Of a stretch of DNA of 7,057 nt, positions 1 to 6,763 are shown piece by piece. The position numbers and the translations under genes are program-made. The notes under the pieces are model-generated. The model was not told the origin of the DNA. It made no database searches and was given only the letters and a program-made list of their open reading frames with translations. Source of the stretch: a bacterium (GTDB taxonomy: Bacteria; Verrucomicrobiota; Verrucomicrobiae; JAJYAR01); contig JAJYAR010000142.1 of NCBI GenBank assembly GCA_021779435.1, positions 1 through 7,057 on the forward strand, written 5' to 3'. Within the stretch, counting starts at the first letter, position 1; each line of letters opens with the position of its first letter.

Positions 1-1985
1 GAAAGGGCCGAGGAGGGCGCGGTGCTGCGAACGACGAGCGTCAGGTTGCCGCGCAGGTGTTGCGCAAGCGGCGTGAGCAGAAGAGGGCGGCTCGCGTCCT
101 GAATTCCATAATACCGGGACGTCGCAAGGACGCCCACGACCTCCGCGATGTCGCCCTGCATGTCTATCCTCTGGCCGACAGCATCGCGGCCGGGCCACAG
201 CGCCTTTGCCAGCGGTTCGTTCACGATGGCGACAAGGGGCGCGTTCTCGCGGTCCCTCTCCGTGAAATCGCGTCCGCTGGAAAGCCGAAGGCCAAGGGTG
301 GAAAGGTAGGAGTGCTCCGCAATGACGGCCGCGGCATTGACGCCGTCGCTGCCCGCCGCCGCCGGGGCGTCGGCTGCCCGGATGCCGCCATTCAGACTGA
401 TGCCCGCAGCGAGCGGCGCACCCGTCGTGAGGCTGGCCGCCTCCACTCCGGGCAGGGCACGCACGCTGCGCAGGAGCGACTCCTCGAAGCGAGCGGCGTC
501 GGCGCCTGTGATCCGCTGGGCGTCGAGGTCGAACGAAGTCATGAACAGTCCCGACGACCTGAATCCCAGGTCGACATGCGACAGCAGGACGGAGCTTCTG
601 AGCGCCGCAAGCGTGCCGATCAGGACAACGGTCGAGATCGCGACCTGAAAGATGACAAGCAGGCTGCGGAAGACGTGCCGGCGTGAAAACGCGTTCGGAG
701 CCGTCGCATGCATCAACGCGAGCGGAGAAGATGCACTGGCCTTGATCGCCGGGAAGAGGCCGGCGACCAGTCCCACGACAAGGGCGAGAACCCCGGTGAT
801 CGCGAACGGCCGCCAGTCGAGCCCGGCATCGGCGGCCGGCGGCAAGGTTCCGCCGCCAGGCGTAAGCGCATAGAACATCGGCGTGAGCCACAACCCGGTG
901 AGGCTGCCGATGATTCCCGCGGGGATCGCCAGCAGGATGCTCTCGAGCGAGAGTCGTTTGATGAGTTGAAAACGGCTGGCACCGAGCGCCGAGCAGATCG
1001 CGAACTCGCGCGCCCGGGTGACGTGGCGTGCGTACAGCAGGGCGGACGTGTTCGCGAGGGCGACGAGGAGGACGAGCGCTCCGAGCGCGGTGAGCACCCC
1101 CAGGACCTTCGGCACCTGATGCGAGATGTACGGCGACGGCCGGCTGTGGCGCTCGTACATCACGACAGCTCGGCTGCCTTGAAAATAGTGCCCCGGGTTG
1201 TCCTTCTGAAGCCGCTCACCCGCGACGGCCATGGCGGCCTGGGCCTGCGAAAGCGTGGCTCCGGAGGTCAGCCGGCCGATCATGAACACCGAGGAGTTGC
1301 CGCGCTTCAGAGCGTACCGCTCGCCGCCCGGAAGCACGCGCGTGAGCATCGTCGCCGGAATGATGCCGCTGAGCGCAGTACCCCACGAAGCTCCGACGAA
1401 CCCTTTCGGGGCGACTCCGATGATCGTGAACGGGACCGCGTTGACGTTGATCGCTTTTCCAATGATCGCGGGGTCGCTTGCGAACCGGGTGCGCCAGGTG
1501 TCGAAGGTGAGAACCAGAACCGGTGCCGAGCCGGGGTTCGCGGCTTCGTCCGGGAGAAAGAACCTTCCGAGGTGCGGCTGCACGCCAAGGACGGAGAAGT
1601 AATTGTCGGTCGCCGCATGAACCCAGGTGCGCTGGGTGGATTTCCCGGGCTCGCTCAGATGGACGACCTGTTCCTTGTACGCCATGATGCCCGAGAAGAT
1701 CCCGGCCATTTCCTTCGGTGCGGCTGCATCACCATCGACGAAGCGCCGGATGTCAGTGGCGTCCTCATAGGAAAGCGGGAACTGGTAGGGAAGATTCGGA
1801 GACTTGAACGCGACGAGCACCAGCCGGTCCGGATCCGTCGCGGGCAGCGGCCGGTAGAAAAGATCGTTCGCGATGCTCACGAACACGCCGTTCACCGAGA
1901 GCCCGATGCCCAGCGTGAAGAGCGCCGTCAGTGTGAAGGCGGGCGACTTGAGAAGGGAGCGGAGCGCGAAGCGGAGCGAGGACAC
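1..1985 (-). CDS. MacB/FtsX-type orphan permease (ADOP-like), C-terminus cut by the window edge
   Basis: An uninterrupted minus-strand frame runs from a GTG at 1985 to the left edge: 661 codons plus two bases. Visible order: TM1 about residues 16-38 after the N-terminal SLRFALRSLLKSP; a periplasmic MacB_PCD-like domain about 40-290 with GVAPKGFVG at 190-198; TM helices about 293-318, 345-372 and 394-414; the cytoplasmic loop motif ALGASRFQLIKR at 333-344; TM about 439-461; then a second periplasmic domain to the edge. The final FtsX block of three helices, about 150 residues in the neighbouring permease, is missing. Family knowledge: such 'duplicated orphan permeases' are inner-membrane proteins resembling the MacB macrolide/peptide exporter without its ATPase; substrates are unknown. 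No ATG lies between 1985 and the in-frame stop at 2094-2096, so GTG is the best start; it lacks a Shine-Dalgarno sequence. It lies downstream of, and is probably co-transcribed with, the permease at 2224-4692. Family is confident; exact start less so. Confidence 0.88.
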   Translation of the reverse strand, partial: MSSLRFALRSLLKSPAFTLTALFTLGIGLSVNGVFVSIANDLFYRPLPATDPDRLVLVAFKSPNLPYQFPLSYEDATDIRRFVDGDAAAPKEMAGIFSGIMAYKEQVVHLSEPGKSTQRTWVHAATDNYFSVLGVQPHLGRFFLPDEAANPGSAPVLVLTFDTWRTRFASDPAIIGKAINVNAVPFTIIGVAPKGFVGASWGTALSGIIPATMLTRVLPGGERYALKRGNSSVFMIGRLTSGATLSQAQAAMAVAGERLQKDNPGHYFQGSRAVVMYERHSRPSPYISHQVPKVLGVLTALGALVLLVALANTSALLYARHVTRAREFAICSALGASRFQLIKRLSLESILLAIPAGIIGSLTGLWLTPMFYALTPGGGTLPPAADAGLDWRPFAITGVLALVVGLVAGLFPAIKASASSPLALMHATAPNAFSRRHVFRSLLVIFQVAISTVVLIGTLAALRSSVLLSHVDLGFRSSGLFMTSFDLDAQRITGADAARFEESLLRSVRALPGVEAASLTTGAPLAAGISLNGGIRAADAPAAAGSDGVNAAAVIAEHSYLSTLGLRLSSGRDFTERDRENAPLVAIVNEPLAKALWPGRDAVGQRIDMQGDIAEVVGVLATSRYYGIQDASRPLLLTPLAQHLRGNLTLVVRSTAPSSAL

Positions 1986-2223
1986 AGGATTGGGTGCGGA
2001 TGCGGAGTTCGGATTGCCGAATGTGATTTGGCGAAACGCGGGTATCGCGGAGTTCAGGATGCGGACTTCGGAATGCCGAGTCCGAAGCAGGGCTCACGCA
2101 GATGCGCGACAGCACAGGGACGAGAGGCATTGCTGTCGGCTTGGCGTCCGGCGTTCCCGGAAGGGAGTCTGGAGGTTCGCCGATGCGGCGTCAGCGGGCC
2201 CGTCCACTCGTGTGCATTGGCGT
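1986..2223. other. Gap between the two permeases, with degenerate repeats
   Basis: There is no convincing gene here. The part nearest the downstream permease (2002-2081) contains short related repeats, listed separately. I see no hairpin plus T-tract that would end transcription between the two permeases, and no good promoter, so read-through from the upstream permease is the simplest view (inference). A frame open from 2094 down to 1985 is joined to the downstream permease but has no ATG, GTG or TTG before GTG1985, and its translation does not resemble a permease N-terminus. Confidence 0.5.
2002..2081. repeat. Degenerate direct repeats upstream of the truncated permease
   Basis: The 21-mer at 2002-2022 (starts GCGGAGTTCGGATTGCC) recurs at 2061-2081 (starts GCGGACTTCGGAATGCC) with three mismatches. 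A partial third copy, GCGGAGTTCAGGATG, sits at 2047-2061. The copies are on the same strand and lie just upstream of the GTG start at 1985 on the minus strand. Their role is unknown. They could be remnants of a slippage-prone simple tract or binding sites for a regulator of the downstream permease; the sequence does not decide. Confidence 0.55.
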
Positions 2224-4692
2224 TCATTCGGCTCGGAGTGCATCGATCGGGTTGATTCGCGCCGCGCGCCGGGCCGGGAGCCAGGCGGCCAAGAGGGCGG
2301 CGCCGATGAGAAGGGCAACGGCGGCGCTGACCGAAACGGGGTCGGCCGCGCTCACACCGTACAGCTGGCTCTTGACCAGCCGCGCGGCCCCGAGTGCGAG
2401 GGGAATCCCGATCACGAGGCCAATGCAGGACAGCGCCAGTGCACCCCGGACAACCGACCACGCGATCCCGCGTTCGCTTGCACCCAAGGCCATCCGGATG
2501 CCGATCTCCGCCGTCCGACGCGACACGCCGTACGCCATGAGCCCGTAGAGCCCAATGCAGGCGAGCAGCAGGGCCACCGCAGAAACTCCGCCGCAGAGCG
2601 TGGCGAAGATACGCTCGGTTGAAACGGAACGCGACAGGTAGTCCTCCTGAGTCTGGATTTCCGACAGCGGGACCTCCTTGCTCAAGCCTGCCACGGCGGA
2701 CCTGACCGCCGGTACCAGCGAGGTTGGCTCGAGTGACGTGCGAAGCGAAACGTACAGTGCGCCGCGCTCGTTCTGCCGGTGCGCGAAGTATGCGAGGGGA
2801 GGCACCGGGTTTCGGACGCTGTCATATCGCGCATCGCCGACCACGCCCACGATCGTGAACGTCCGGTTGCGGCCGTCCTGCAGCAGGAAGGAGCGGCCGA
2901 GCGGGTTCTCGTTTGCGAAGTGCGTTCGTGCAAAAGTCTCATTCACCAGGGCGATGGGCGCGGCACTTGCCACATCGGCCTCGGTGAGGTCGCGCCCGAG
3001 CCTCAACGGAATTCCGAGCGTGGCGAGGTAGCCGTCACTGACGATCAGCGTGAACACATCCGGCGAGTCGCGTCCCGCCGAGGGACGCCCCGGAAACTCG
3101 ACACCATTCTTTTCCGAGCTGTTGGCGATCAGCGGCTGGCTCGAAAACGCGACCGAACGCACCCCCGGTACGCTGGCAAGGCGCCGTCGGAGTTCGTCGT
3201 AGAAAGGCGTGAGCTGCGCGCCGTTGAATCCGGCCTGGCCGGGGCTGACGCGGAACACGAGCACGTTCTCCGGAGCGAAGCCGGGATCGATCCGCACCAG
3301 ATTCACGAACGTCCGGATCGTCAGCGAGGCGCCGACAACGAGAAGTACCGAGAGCGCGACCTGAAGGGATACGAGCGCGCTGCCCAGCCGGAGGCGGGGC
3401 GACGCCGTCCGTGAGAGTGACTTCAGGCCGTTGAGCGGATCGACCCGCGAGGCGCGCAACGCGGGAATCGTTCCGAACAGAAGCGCGGTTGCGAGGGAGC
3501 TGAGCAGCGCGAACAGGAAGACGTTCCGGTCCAGACCGGCGTCGACCTGGAAATCCGCCGCAGGCAACCAGCCGCGCAGCAGGGCCGCGATCGCCCCGTC
3601 GGCGATGAGAATCCCGCCGATTCCCGACATCGCAGCGAGGAGCAGGCTTTCGACAAAGGATTGCCGGAGCAGCCGGAAACGGCTGGCGCCGATGGCGGCC
3701 CGCACCGCGTAGTCGTGCTCCGTCGCGGCGGCGCGGGCGAGCATCAGTCCTCCGACGTTCGCGCACGCGATCGCGAGCATCAGGCCCACCACCGCCAGCA
3801 ATGCGAGCAGGGGAGTGGCCATGCGGTTGCGAAGGACAAGCGCGGCTCCCTGGGCCCCGTTCTCGAGGACGATTCCAGGCTCGCCCATCTTCGTTTTCGA
3901 CTGCGAGAGCACCCGGGTGAACAGCACCGACAACGCCGCCGCCGTCTGCTGCTCATCCATGCCTGGAGCGATCCGTCCCATGATCTGCACCCACCAGCGG
4001 TCTGCCGAAGCAAGCTGCCGGTTTGACTCGAGCAACGGTTGCGCGGCGAAGGTGACGTAGAACGACGATGGGGCTCCCGGCATCGGTCCGACGTGGGTCT
4101 GCGGCAGGACGCCGACGATCGTGAACGCGTTCTGCGCGACCGTGAGCGTTCGTCCGATGGCGGACGCATCGCACGAGAACTGGCGTTCCCAGAGGCGGTA
4201 AGTGATGACCGCGACCGGAGCGGCGCCAGGCTTGTCATCGCCCGGAGCAAGCGCGCGGCCCAGCAGTACCGGTGAACCGTACCCGGCAAAGAAGTTGCCC
4301 GACACCATGAGGCCATGGGCGGTTTCGGCGCCTGCCGGACCGAACACGGTGCGCCGGTTGAGAGGGAAGAACGCGAACAGCGAGGAGAAGCCCGGAGCCT
4401 CGTCGCGAAACGCGCTGTATGCGGGATATGGAAAAGAACTGCCGAGAACGAATCCGCCTGCGCGGGAGTGGCCGACGCCGGTGTAGCTGGCGAGCTGCGG
4501 GGTGTGGCCCTTCCAGTTCACGAGGCGCAACTCGTGCGGCGCCGGAACCGGGAGCGCGCGCAGCCGCACGGCATTCAGCAACGAGAAGACGGCGGTGGCT
4601 GCACCGATCCCGATCGACAGCGATAGAACCGCGACGATCGTGAAGACCGGCGATCGCGCGAGAGAGCGTAATGCGTAGCGGAAGTCGGACAT
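2224..4692 (-). CDS. MacB/FtsX-type orphan permease (ADOP-like), complete
   Basis: Inner-membrane protein of 822 residues, the usual size (about 800) for duplicated orphan permeases related to MacB. Eight membrane segments can be placed at about 18-40, 293-318, 345-372, 390-412, 436-460, 699-722, 746-772 and 784-806. The order is MacB_PCD-like periplasmic domain (41-290), FtsX block (293-412), second periplasmic domain (461-690), second FtsX block (699-806). Motifs: AIGASRFRLLRQ at 333-344, its counterpart EIGIRMALGAS at 729-739, and a C-terminal NPIDALRAE typical of MacB-like permeases. ATG4692 is chosen because MSDFRYALRSLARSP is the family N-terminus; the frame stays open to ATG5091, but the extra 133 codons are rich in Arg, His and Ser and look non-coding. 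No Shine-Dalgarno sequence precedes ATG4692; the leader is pyrimidine-rich. No ATPase or PadR regulator is in view. Transported substrate unknown. The truncated permease follows 238 bp downstream. Confidence 0.92.
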   Translation of the reverse strand: MSDFRYALRSLARSPVFTIVAVLSLSIGIGAATAVFSLLNAVRLRALPVPAPHELRLVNWKGHTPQLASYTGVGHSRAGGFVLGSSFPYPAYSAFRDEAPGFSSLFAFFPLNRRTVFGPAGAETAHGLMVSGNFFAGYGSPVLLGRALAPGDDKPGAAPVAVITYRLWERQFSCDASAIGRTLTVAQNAFTIVGVLPQTHVGPMPGAPSSFYVTFAAQPLLESNRQLASADRWWVQIMGRIAPGMDEQQTAAALSVLFTRVLSQSKTKMGEPGIVLENGAQGAALVLRNRMATPLLALLAVVGLMLAIACANVGGLMLARAAATEHDYAVRAAIGASRFRLLRQSFVESLLLAAMSGIGGILIADGAIAALLRGWLPAADFQVDAGLDRNVFLFALLSSLATALLFGTIPALRASRVDPLNGLKSLSRTASPRLRLGSALVSLQVALSVLLVVGASLTIRTFVNLVRIDPGFAPENVLVFRVSPGQAGFNGAQLTPFYDELRRRLASVPGVRSVAFSSQPLIANSSEKNGVEFPGRPSAGRDSPDVFTLIVSDGYLATLGIPLRLGRDLTEADVASAAPIALVNETFARTHFANENPLGRSFLLQDGRNRTFTIVGVVGDARYDSVRNPVPPLAYFAHRQNERGALYVSLRTSLEPTSLVPAVRSAVAGLSKEVPLSEIQTQEDYLSRSVSTERIFATLCGGVSAVALLLACIGLYGLMAYGVSRRTAEIGIRMALGASERGIAWSVVRGALALSCIGLVIGIPLALGAARLVKSQLYGVSAADPVSVSAAVALLIGAALLAAWLPARRAARINPIDALRAE

Positions 4693-5150
4693 GGAGAAGG
4701 AGAACGAGGATCGTTCGCCGGGGTACGAGAGCAGTCCGTGTTCCAGCTTGCCGTGAAAGATGTATCTGCCTGAAGTCAAACGATAAAGCGTTCTTGTTGC
4801 TCGACGGTTCCCCCTGGCTGATCCGACATATGGGAGCGCGCCGTCCCACGACTGGGATGAACCAGCGTGGCAATGCGACATGGATGGACGGGCAGGGTGC
4901 GCCGCGGCGGCATGACTCTCGTCCGATGTTGAAAGGGCCCCATGCGTCCTGAAGTGAAGCGGGAGGCCGCGGCACGCTTCGAATCGAAATGGCACGGCGC
5001 GAGTGAACCCGCAGGGGACTGTTTGAAGGGACATCGCGTTTGACCGACGTGCGCCGCCCTGCTTTCGCAAGAAATGGCCAGTGCCCGTCAAGATGTGATG
5101 AGCCGTGATTCAACGCTCCGCGTAAAGTCTCTCACCGAACCCATCCACCT
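4693..5150. other. Divergent intergenic region between permease and ferredoxin
   Basis: These 458 bp separate a minus-strand permease from a plus-strand ferredoxin, so both promoters should lie here. The permease frame is open through most of it, but I judge that non-coding. On the minus strand a TTGACT (4774-4779) resembles a -35 box without a matching -10 at 16-18 bp. Before the ferredoxin, TAAAGT at 5123-5128 resembles a -10 box without a good -35. Neither is strong enough to call a promoter. I see no RNA gene, riboswitch or REP element here. Confidence 0.5.
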
Positions 5151-5381
5151 ATGGCCAATCTCAGCGACCGTCTTCCCAACAACCTCGCCGGCAAGTACTA
5201 CGTTGATTCCTCGTGCATCGACTGTGACCAGTGCCGTGCGCAGGCTCCCGAATTTTTCGCGCGCGACGACAATGGTTTCTCGTACGTGATCCGTCAGCCC
5301 GCCAGCGCTGAGGAAGTGAATCTGCTCGAGGAAATCTCCGCGGGCTGCGCCACCGGTTCGATCGGCAACGACGGAGCCTGA
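5151..5381 (+). CDS. Small single-cluster [4Fe-4S] ferredoxin
   Basis: A 76-residue soluble protein. Cys22, Cys25 and Cys28 form a CxxCxxC motif (CIDCDQC), and Cys66 in GCATGSIG is the distant fourth ligand, the layout of one-cluster [4Fe-4S] ferredoxins. The second ligand position is Cys rather than Asp, so a full four-iron cluster is expected rather than [3Fe-4S]. The residue after Cys66 is Ala where many ferredoxins have Pro. KYYVDSSCIDC at 15-25 is a typical first strand into the cluster loop; the middle is acidic (ARDDNG), as expected for an electron carrier docking basic partners. It would act as a cytoplasmic one-electron carrier; the partner cannot be told from context. The ATG has no Shine-Dalgarno sequence. 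The gene appears monocistronic: divergent from the permeases and closed by a terminator 27 bp after the stop. Resembles ferredoxins I associate with Verrucomicrobiota (recognition, not search). Confidence 0.9.
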   Translation: MANLSDRLPNNLAGKYYVDSSCIDCDQCRAQAPEFFARDDNGFSYVIRQPASAEEVNLLEEISAGCATGSIGNDGA

Positions 5382-5407
5382 GCTCGCGTCGGTTTCTCTC
5401 TTTCACG

Positions 5408-5436
5408 AAGCGCCGGCTGAACCCCGGCGCTTTTTT
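5408..5436 (+). terminator. Rho-independent terminator of the ferredoxin gene
   Basis: AAGCGCCGG (5408-5416) pairs perfectly with CCGGCGCTT (5424-5432), a 9-bp GC-rich stem with a 7-nt loop (CTGAACC). A run of six T at 5431-5436 follows, the first two inside the stem. It begins 27 bp after the ferredoxin stop. No matching tract serves the opposite strand, so it acts on plus-strand transcription only. Confidence 0.93.
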
Positions 5437-5526
5437 GTGCGCCCGTTTCCGAGCGTTCGCCCACTGGAACACACGGAACACTCAGAGCTGGCCCCCGGCT
5501 CGAAGCAGCTTTCCGCGTTTCCGGGA
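5437..5526. other. Spacer between terminator and REP cluster
   Basis: About 90 bp with no gene and no structure I can support. GGAACAC occurs twice nine bases apart (5466-5472 and 5475-5481), probably by chance. Confidence 0.4.
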
Positions 5527-5621
5527 TGTAGCCGAGGTCCGCTGACCTCGGTGCTCGGGCCCGGCGGTCACACCCGCCTTCAATCCACAAACCCCGACCT
5601 CGCGGATGCCGGCTACATCAG
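5527..5621. repeat. REP doublet, unit 1 (two GTAG-headed hairpins in inverted orientation)
   Basis: The left half, plus strand, has GTAG (5528-5531), then a perfect 7-bp stem CCGAGGT (5532-5538) / ACCTCGG (5545-5551) around the loop CCGCTG. The right half is inverted: CTAC at 5613-5616 reads GTAG on the minus strand, followed by a 5-bp stem (GCCGG 5608-5612 with CCGAC 5594-5598, one G-U wobble) and a loop starting ATCCGC. The first 27 bases and last 20 bases are identical to those of unit 2 at 5642-5734, while the central part differs. A GTAG foot plus an imperfect palindrome is the known hallmark of REP sequences handled by RAYT transposase-like proteins; paired inverted REPs form BIMEs. The element lies between convergent genes, a usual REP location. 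Once transcribed it would fold into hairpins and may help shield or end transcripts. Confidence 0.85.
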
Positions 5622-5641
5622 ACCGCCTGCATGCGTCTCGT

Positions 5642-5734
5642 TGTAGCCGAGGTCCGCTGACCTCGGTGGCTTCGTTGACGTCGCGCCGCACCTCATTCTC
5701 GGAGCCCGGCCTCTGCGGATGCCGGCTACATCAG
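5642..5734. repeat. REP doublet, unit 2 (two GTAG-headed hairpins in inverted orientation)
   Basis: Second copy of the doublet, 20 bp after unit 1. Left half: GTAG at 5643-5646, stem CCGAGGT (5647-5653) / ACCTCGG (5660-5666), loop CCGCTG; bases 5642-5668 equal 5527-5553 of unit 1. Right half inverted: CTAC at 5726-5729, stem GCCGG (5721-5725) with CCGGC (5706-5710), minus-strand loop ATCCGCAGAG; bases 5715-5734 equal 5602-5621. Compared with unit 1, the distal stem arm differs by one base but pairing is kept (C-G here, G-U wobble there), which argues that the hairpin itself is under selection. The interior between the two hairpins (about 5667-5705) is not conserved between units. Confidence 0.85.
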
Positions 5735-5763
5735 CCGCCAACTCTGCTGTTGCCCGCTGAGTG

Positions 5764-5842
5764 AACCGCGAAGGGTCGCGAACAGTCGCGAAAGTCCGCG
5801 ACCGCCCGCACGCCTTCGCGCTCGTTAGCGTGCTTCGCGGTT
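5764..5842. repeat. Inverted repeat containing a 10-bp periodic GCGAA tract
   Basis: AACCGCGAAG (5764-5773) is the exact reverse complement of CTTCGCGGTT (5833-5842). Nested inside, GCACGC (5808-5813) pairs with GCGTGC (5828-5833). The left arm runs into a tract where GCGAA recurs every 10 bp: 5768, 5778, 5788, and GCGA at 5798. No GTAG foot is present, so this is a different element from the REPs nearby. It sits downstream of both convergent genes. Role unknown; a hairpin-forming intergenic element or a remnant of slippage are both possible. Confidence 0.65.
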
Positions 5843-5932
5843 ACCCTGCCTTGGTCCGAATCCGAGTCGATCTGAGTTCATCGGTGGTTCAAACCGGCTC
5901 GTCTTTTTGTGGGTCAACTCGGAATTCGGGAA
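5843..5932. other. Spacer downstream of the dehydrogenase gene
   Basis: The 90 bp just downstream of the dehydrogenase stop contain no gene. On the minus strand I see no hairpin with T-tract, so that gene has no obvious intrinsic terminator of its own. The inverted repeat at 5764-5842 and the REP doublets lie next in its path and may do that job (inference). Confidence 0.4.
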
Positions 5933-6763
5933 TCACCCCTGTTCCAGCAGCGTGATGATCGCGCTGAAATCCTGATCGCCGAGCCCGCGGGCCTCCGCCG
6001 TTTTCAGGACCTCCCTCACTGTCTCGAGCACCGGGAAATCGTCACAGCCGGCGGTTTTCGATGCGAGCCGCATATCCTTGTGCAGATGCTTGACCGAAAA
6101 CTGCGGCGCGTAGTCGTGTGACCGGAGCTTCGGCTCCTTCAGCTTGGTGAGCCCCGAGTACCCCACATTCTTCTGGAGCACCGCGAAGAAAGTGTCGTCC
6201 GAAATGCCCGCCTTGCGCGAGAGCGTGAGCACCTCGGACAGGCCCTGCATCTGCGCCGCAAGGTTGAGATTCAACGCGAGCTTCACTGCCGCGGCCTGCG
6301 CACCGGTGCCAATGTGGAACCGATCCGTCGAGACGAGCGCGAGCAACGGATCGACCTCGGCGATCAGGTCGCGATCACCGCCGAGAAAGAACACGCTTTG
6401 CTTTTGCTGCGCCGCGGGGCGGCTTCCCGTGAACGGTGCCTCGAGGTAGCGTGCGCCGCGTGCGGCGACGAGTCCGGCAAACTCCTCGCTGCTGACAGGA
6501 TCGATCGTGCTCGACTGGATCACGATTTTCCCCGGGCTCAGTTGCGCGCTGATCTGCGCAAGGATCTCCCGGACGGCAGGCGGGTCGGCCACGACGATCT
6601 GGACCACGTCGGCGGCGGACGCGACCGCCGCGGGGGTTGATTTCCACTCCGGAAAATCAGGCTTGGGCGTGCGATTCCATGCGCCGGCGAGTTTGCCAGC
6701 GACCGCATAGTGACGTGCCCACTCGCTTCCGATGATCCCGAGACCGAGGACTCCGATGTTCAT
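5933..6763 (-). CDS. NAD(P)-dependent beta-hydroxyacid dehydrogenase family oxidoreductase (GLYR/HIBADH type)
   Basis: A 276-residue cytoplasmic dehydrogenase, slightly short of the family's usual 290. The Rossmann motif GLGIIG (residues 7-12) opens the protein. NRT at 30-32, ending the second strand, is the pattern of family members that prefer NADPH. The substrate loop EAPFTGSRPAA (108-118) corresponds to the EAPVSGS-x-x-A of glyoxylate/succinic-semialdehyde reductases. The catalytic lysine is Lys161 in GTGAQAAAVKLALN, with Asn165 after it. The C-terminal helical domain carries KHLHKDMRLA (225-234) and ends in GLGDQDFSAI, both typical. It probably reduces a small aldehyde or 2-oxoacid such as glyoxylate or succinic semialdehyde; 3-hydroxyisobutyrate dehydrogenase activity is less likely from the substrate loop. 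Substrate assignment is inference. ATG6763 places the Rossmann strand at residue 3, so the start is secure, yet no Shine-Dalgarno precedes it. Single-gene unit, convergent with the ferredoxin. Confidence 0.92.
   Translation of the reverse strand: MNIGVLGLGIIGSEWARHYAVAGKLAGAWNRTPKPDFPEWKSTPAAVASAADVVQIVVADPPAVREILAQISAQLSPGKIVIQSSTIDPVSSEEFAGLVAARGARYLEAPFTGSRPAAQQKQSVFFLGGDRDLIAEVDPLLALVSTDRFHIGTGAQAAAVKLALNLNLAAQMQGLSEVLTLSRKAGISDDTFFAVLQKNVGYSGLTKLKEPKLRSHDYAPQFSVKHLHKDMRLASKTAGCDDFPVLETVREVLKTAEARGLGDQDFSAIITLLEQG

Noticed and set aside
708..2255. A 515-codon plus-strand open frame
   Set aside because: It lies opposite the truncated permease and encodes mostly Arg, Glu, Gly and Asp with no domain or helix pattern; it is an antisense shadow of the high-GC permease gene.
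4751..4779. Minus-strand promoter with TTGACT (4774-4779) as -35 box for the permease
   Set aside because: At 16-18 bp spacing the sequence is near TCACGG, not a -10 box. A lone -35 match is not enough.
4693..5091. In-frame 133-codon N-terminal extension of the complete permease (ATG at 5091)
   Set aside because: Its translation is rich in Arg, His, Ser and Cys with no family resemblance, while MSDFRYALRSLARSP from ATG4692 is the standard family N-terminus. Open frames of this length are expected by chance in high-GC DNA.
5109..5128. Ferredoxin promoter with TTCAAC and TAAAGT
   Set aside because: The two words are only 8 bp apart, too close for a -35/-10 pair, and no other -35 word lies at a proper distance from TAAAGT.
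5761..5955. Small 64-codon plus-strand gene after the REP cluster
   Set aside because: It is built from the GCGAA periodic tract and the inverted repeat, overlaps the dehydrogenase 3' end, and shows no protein-like pattern.
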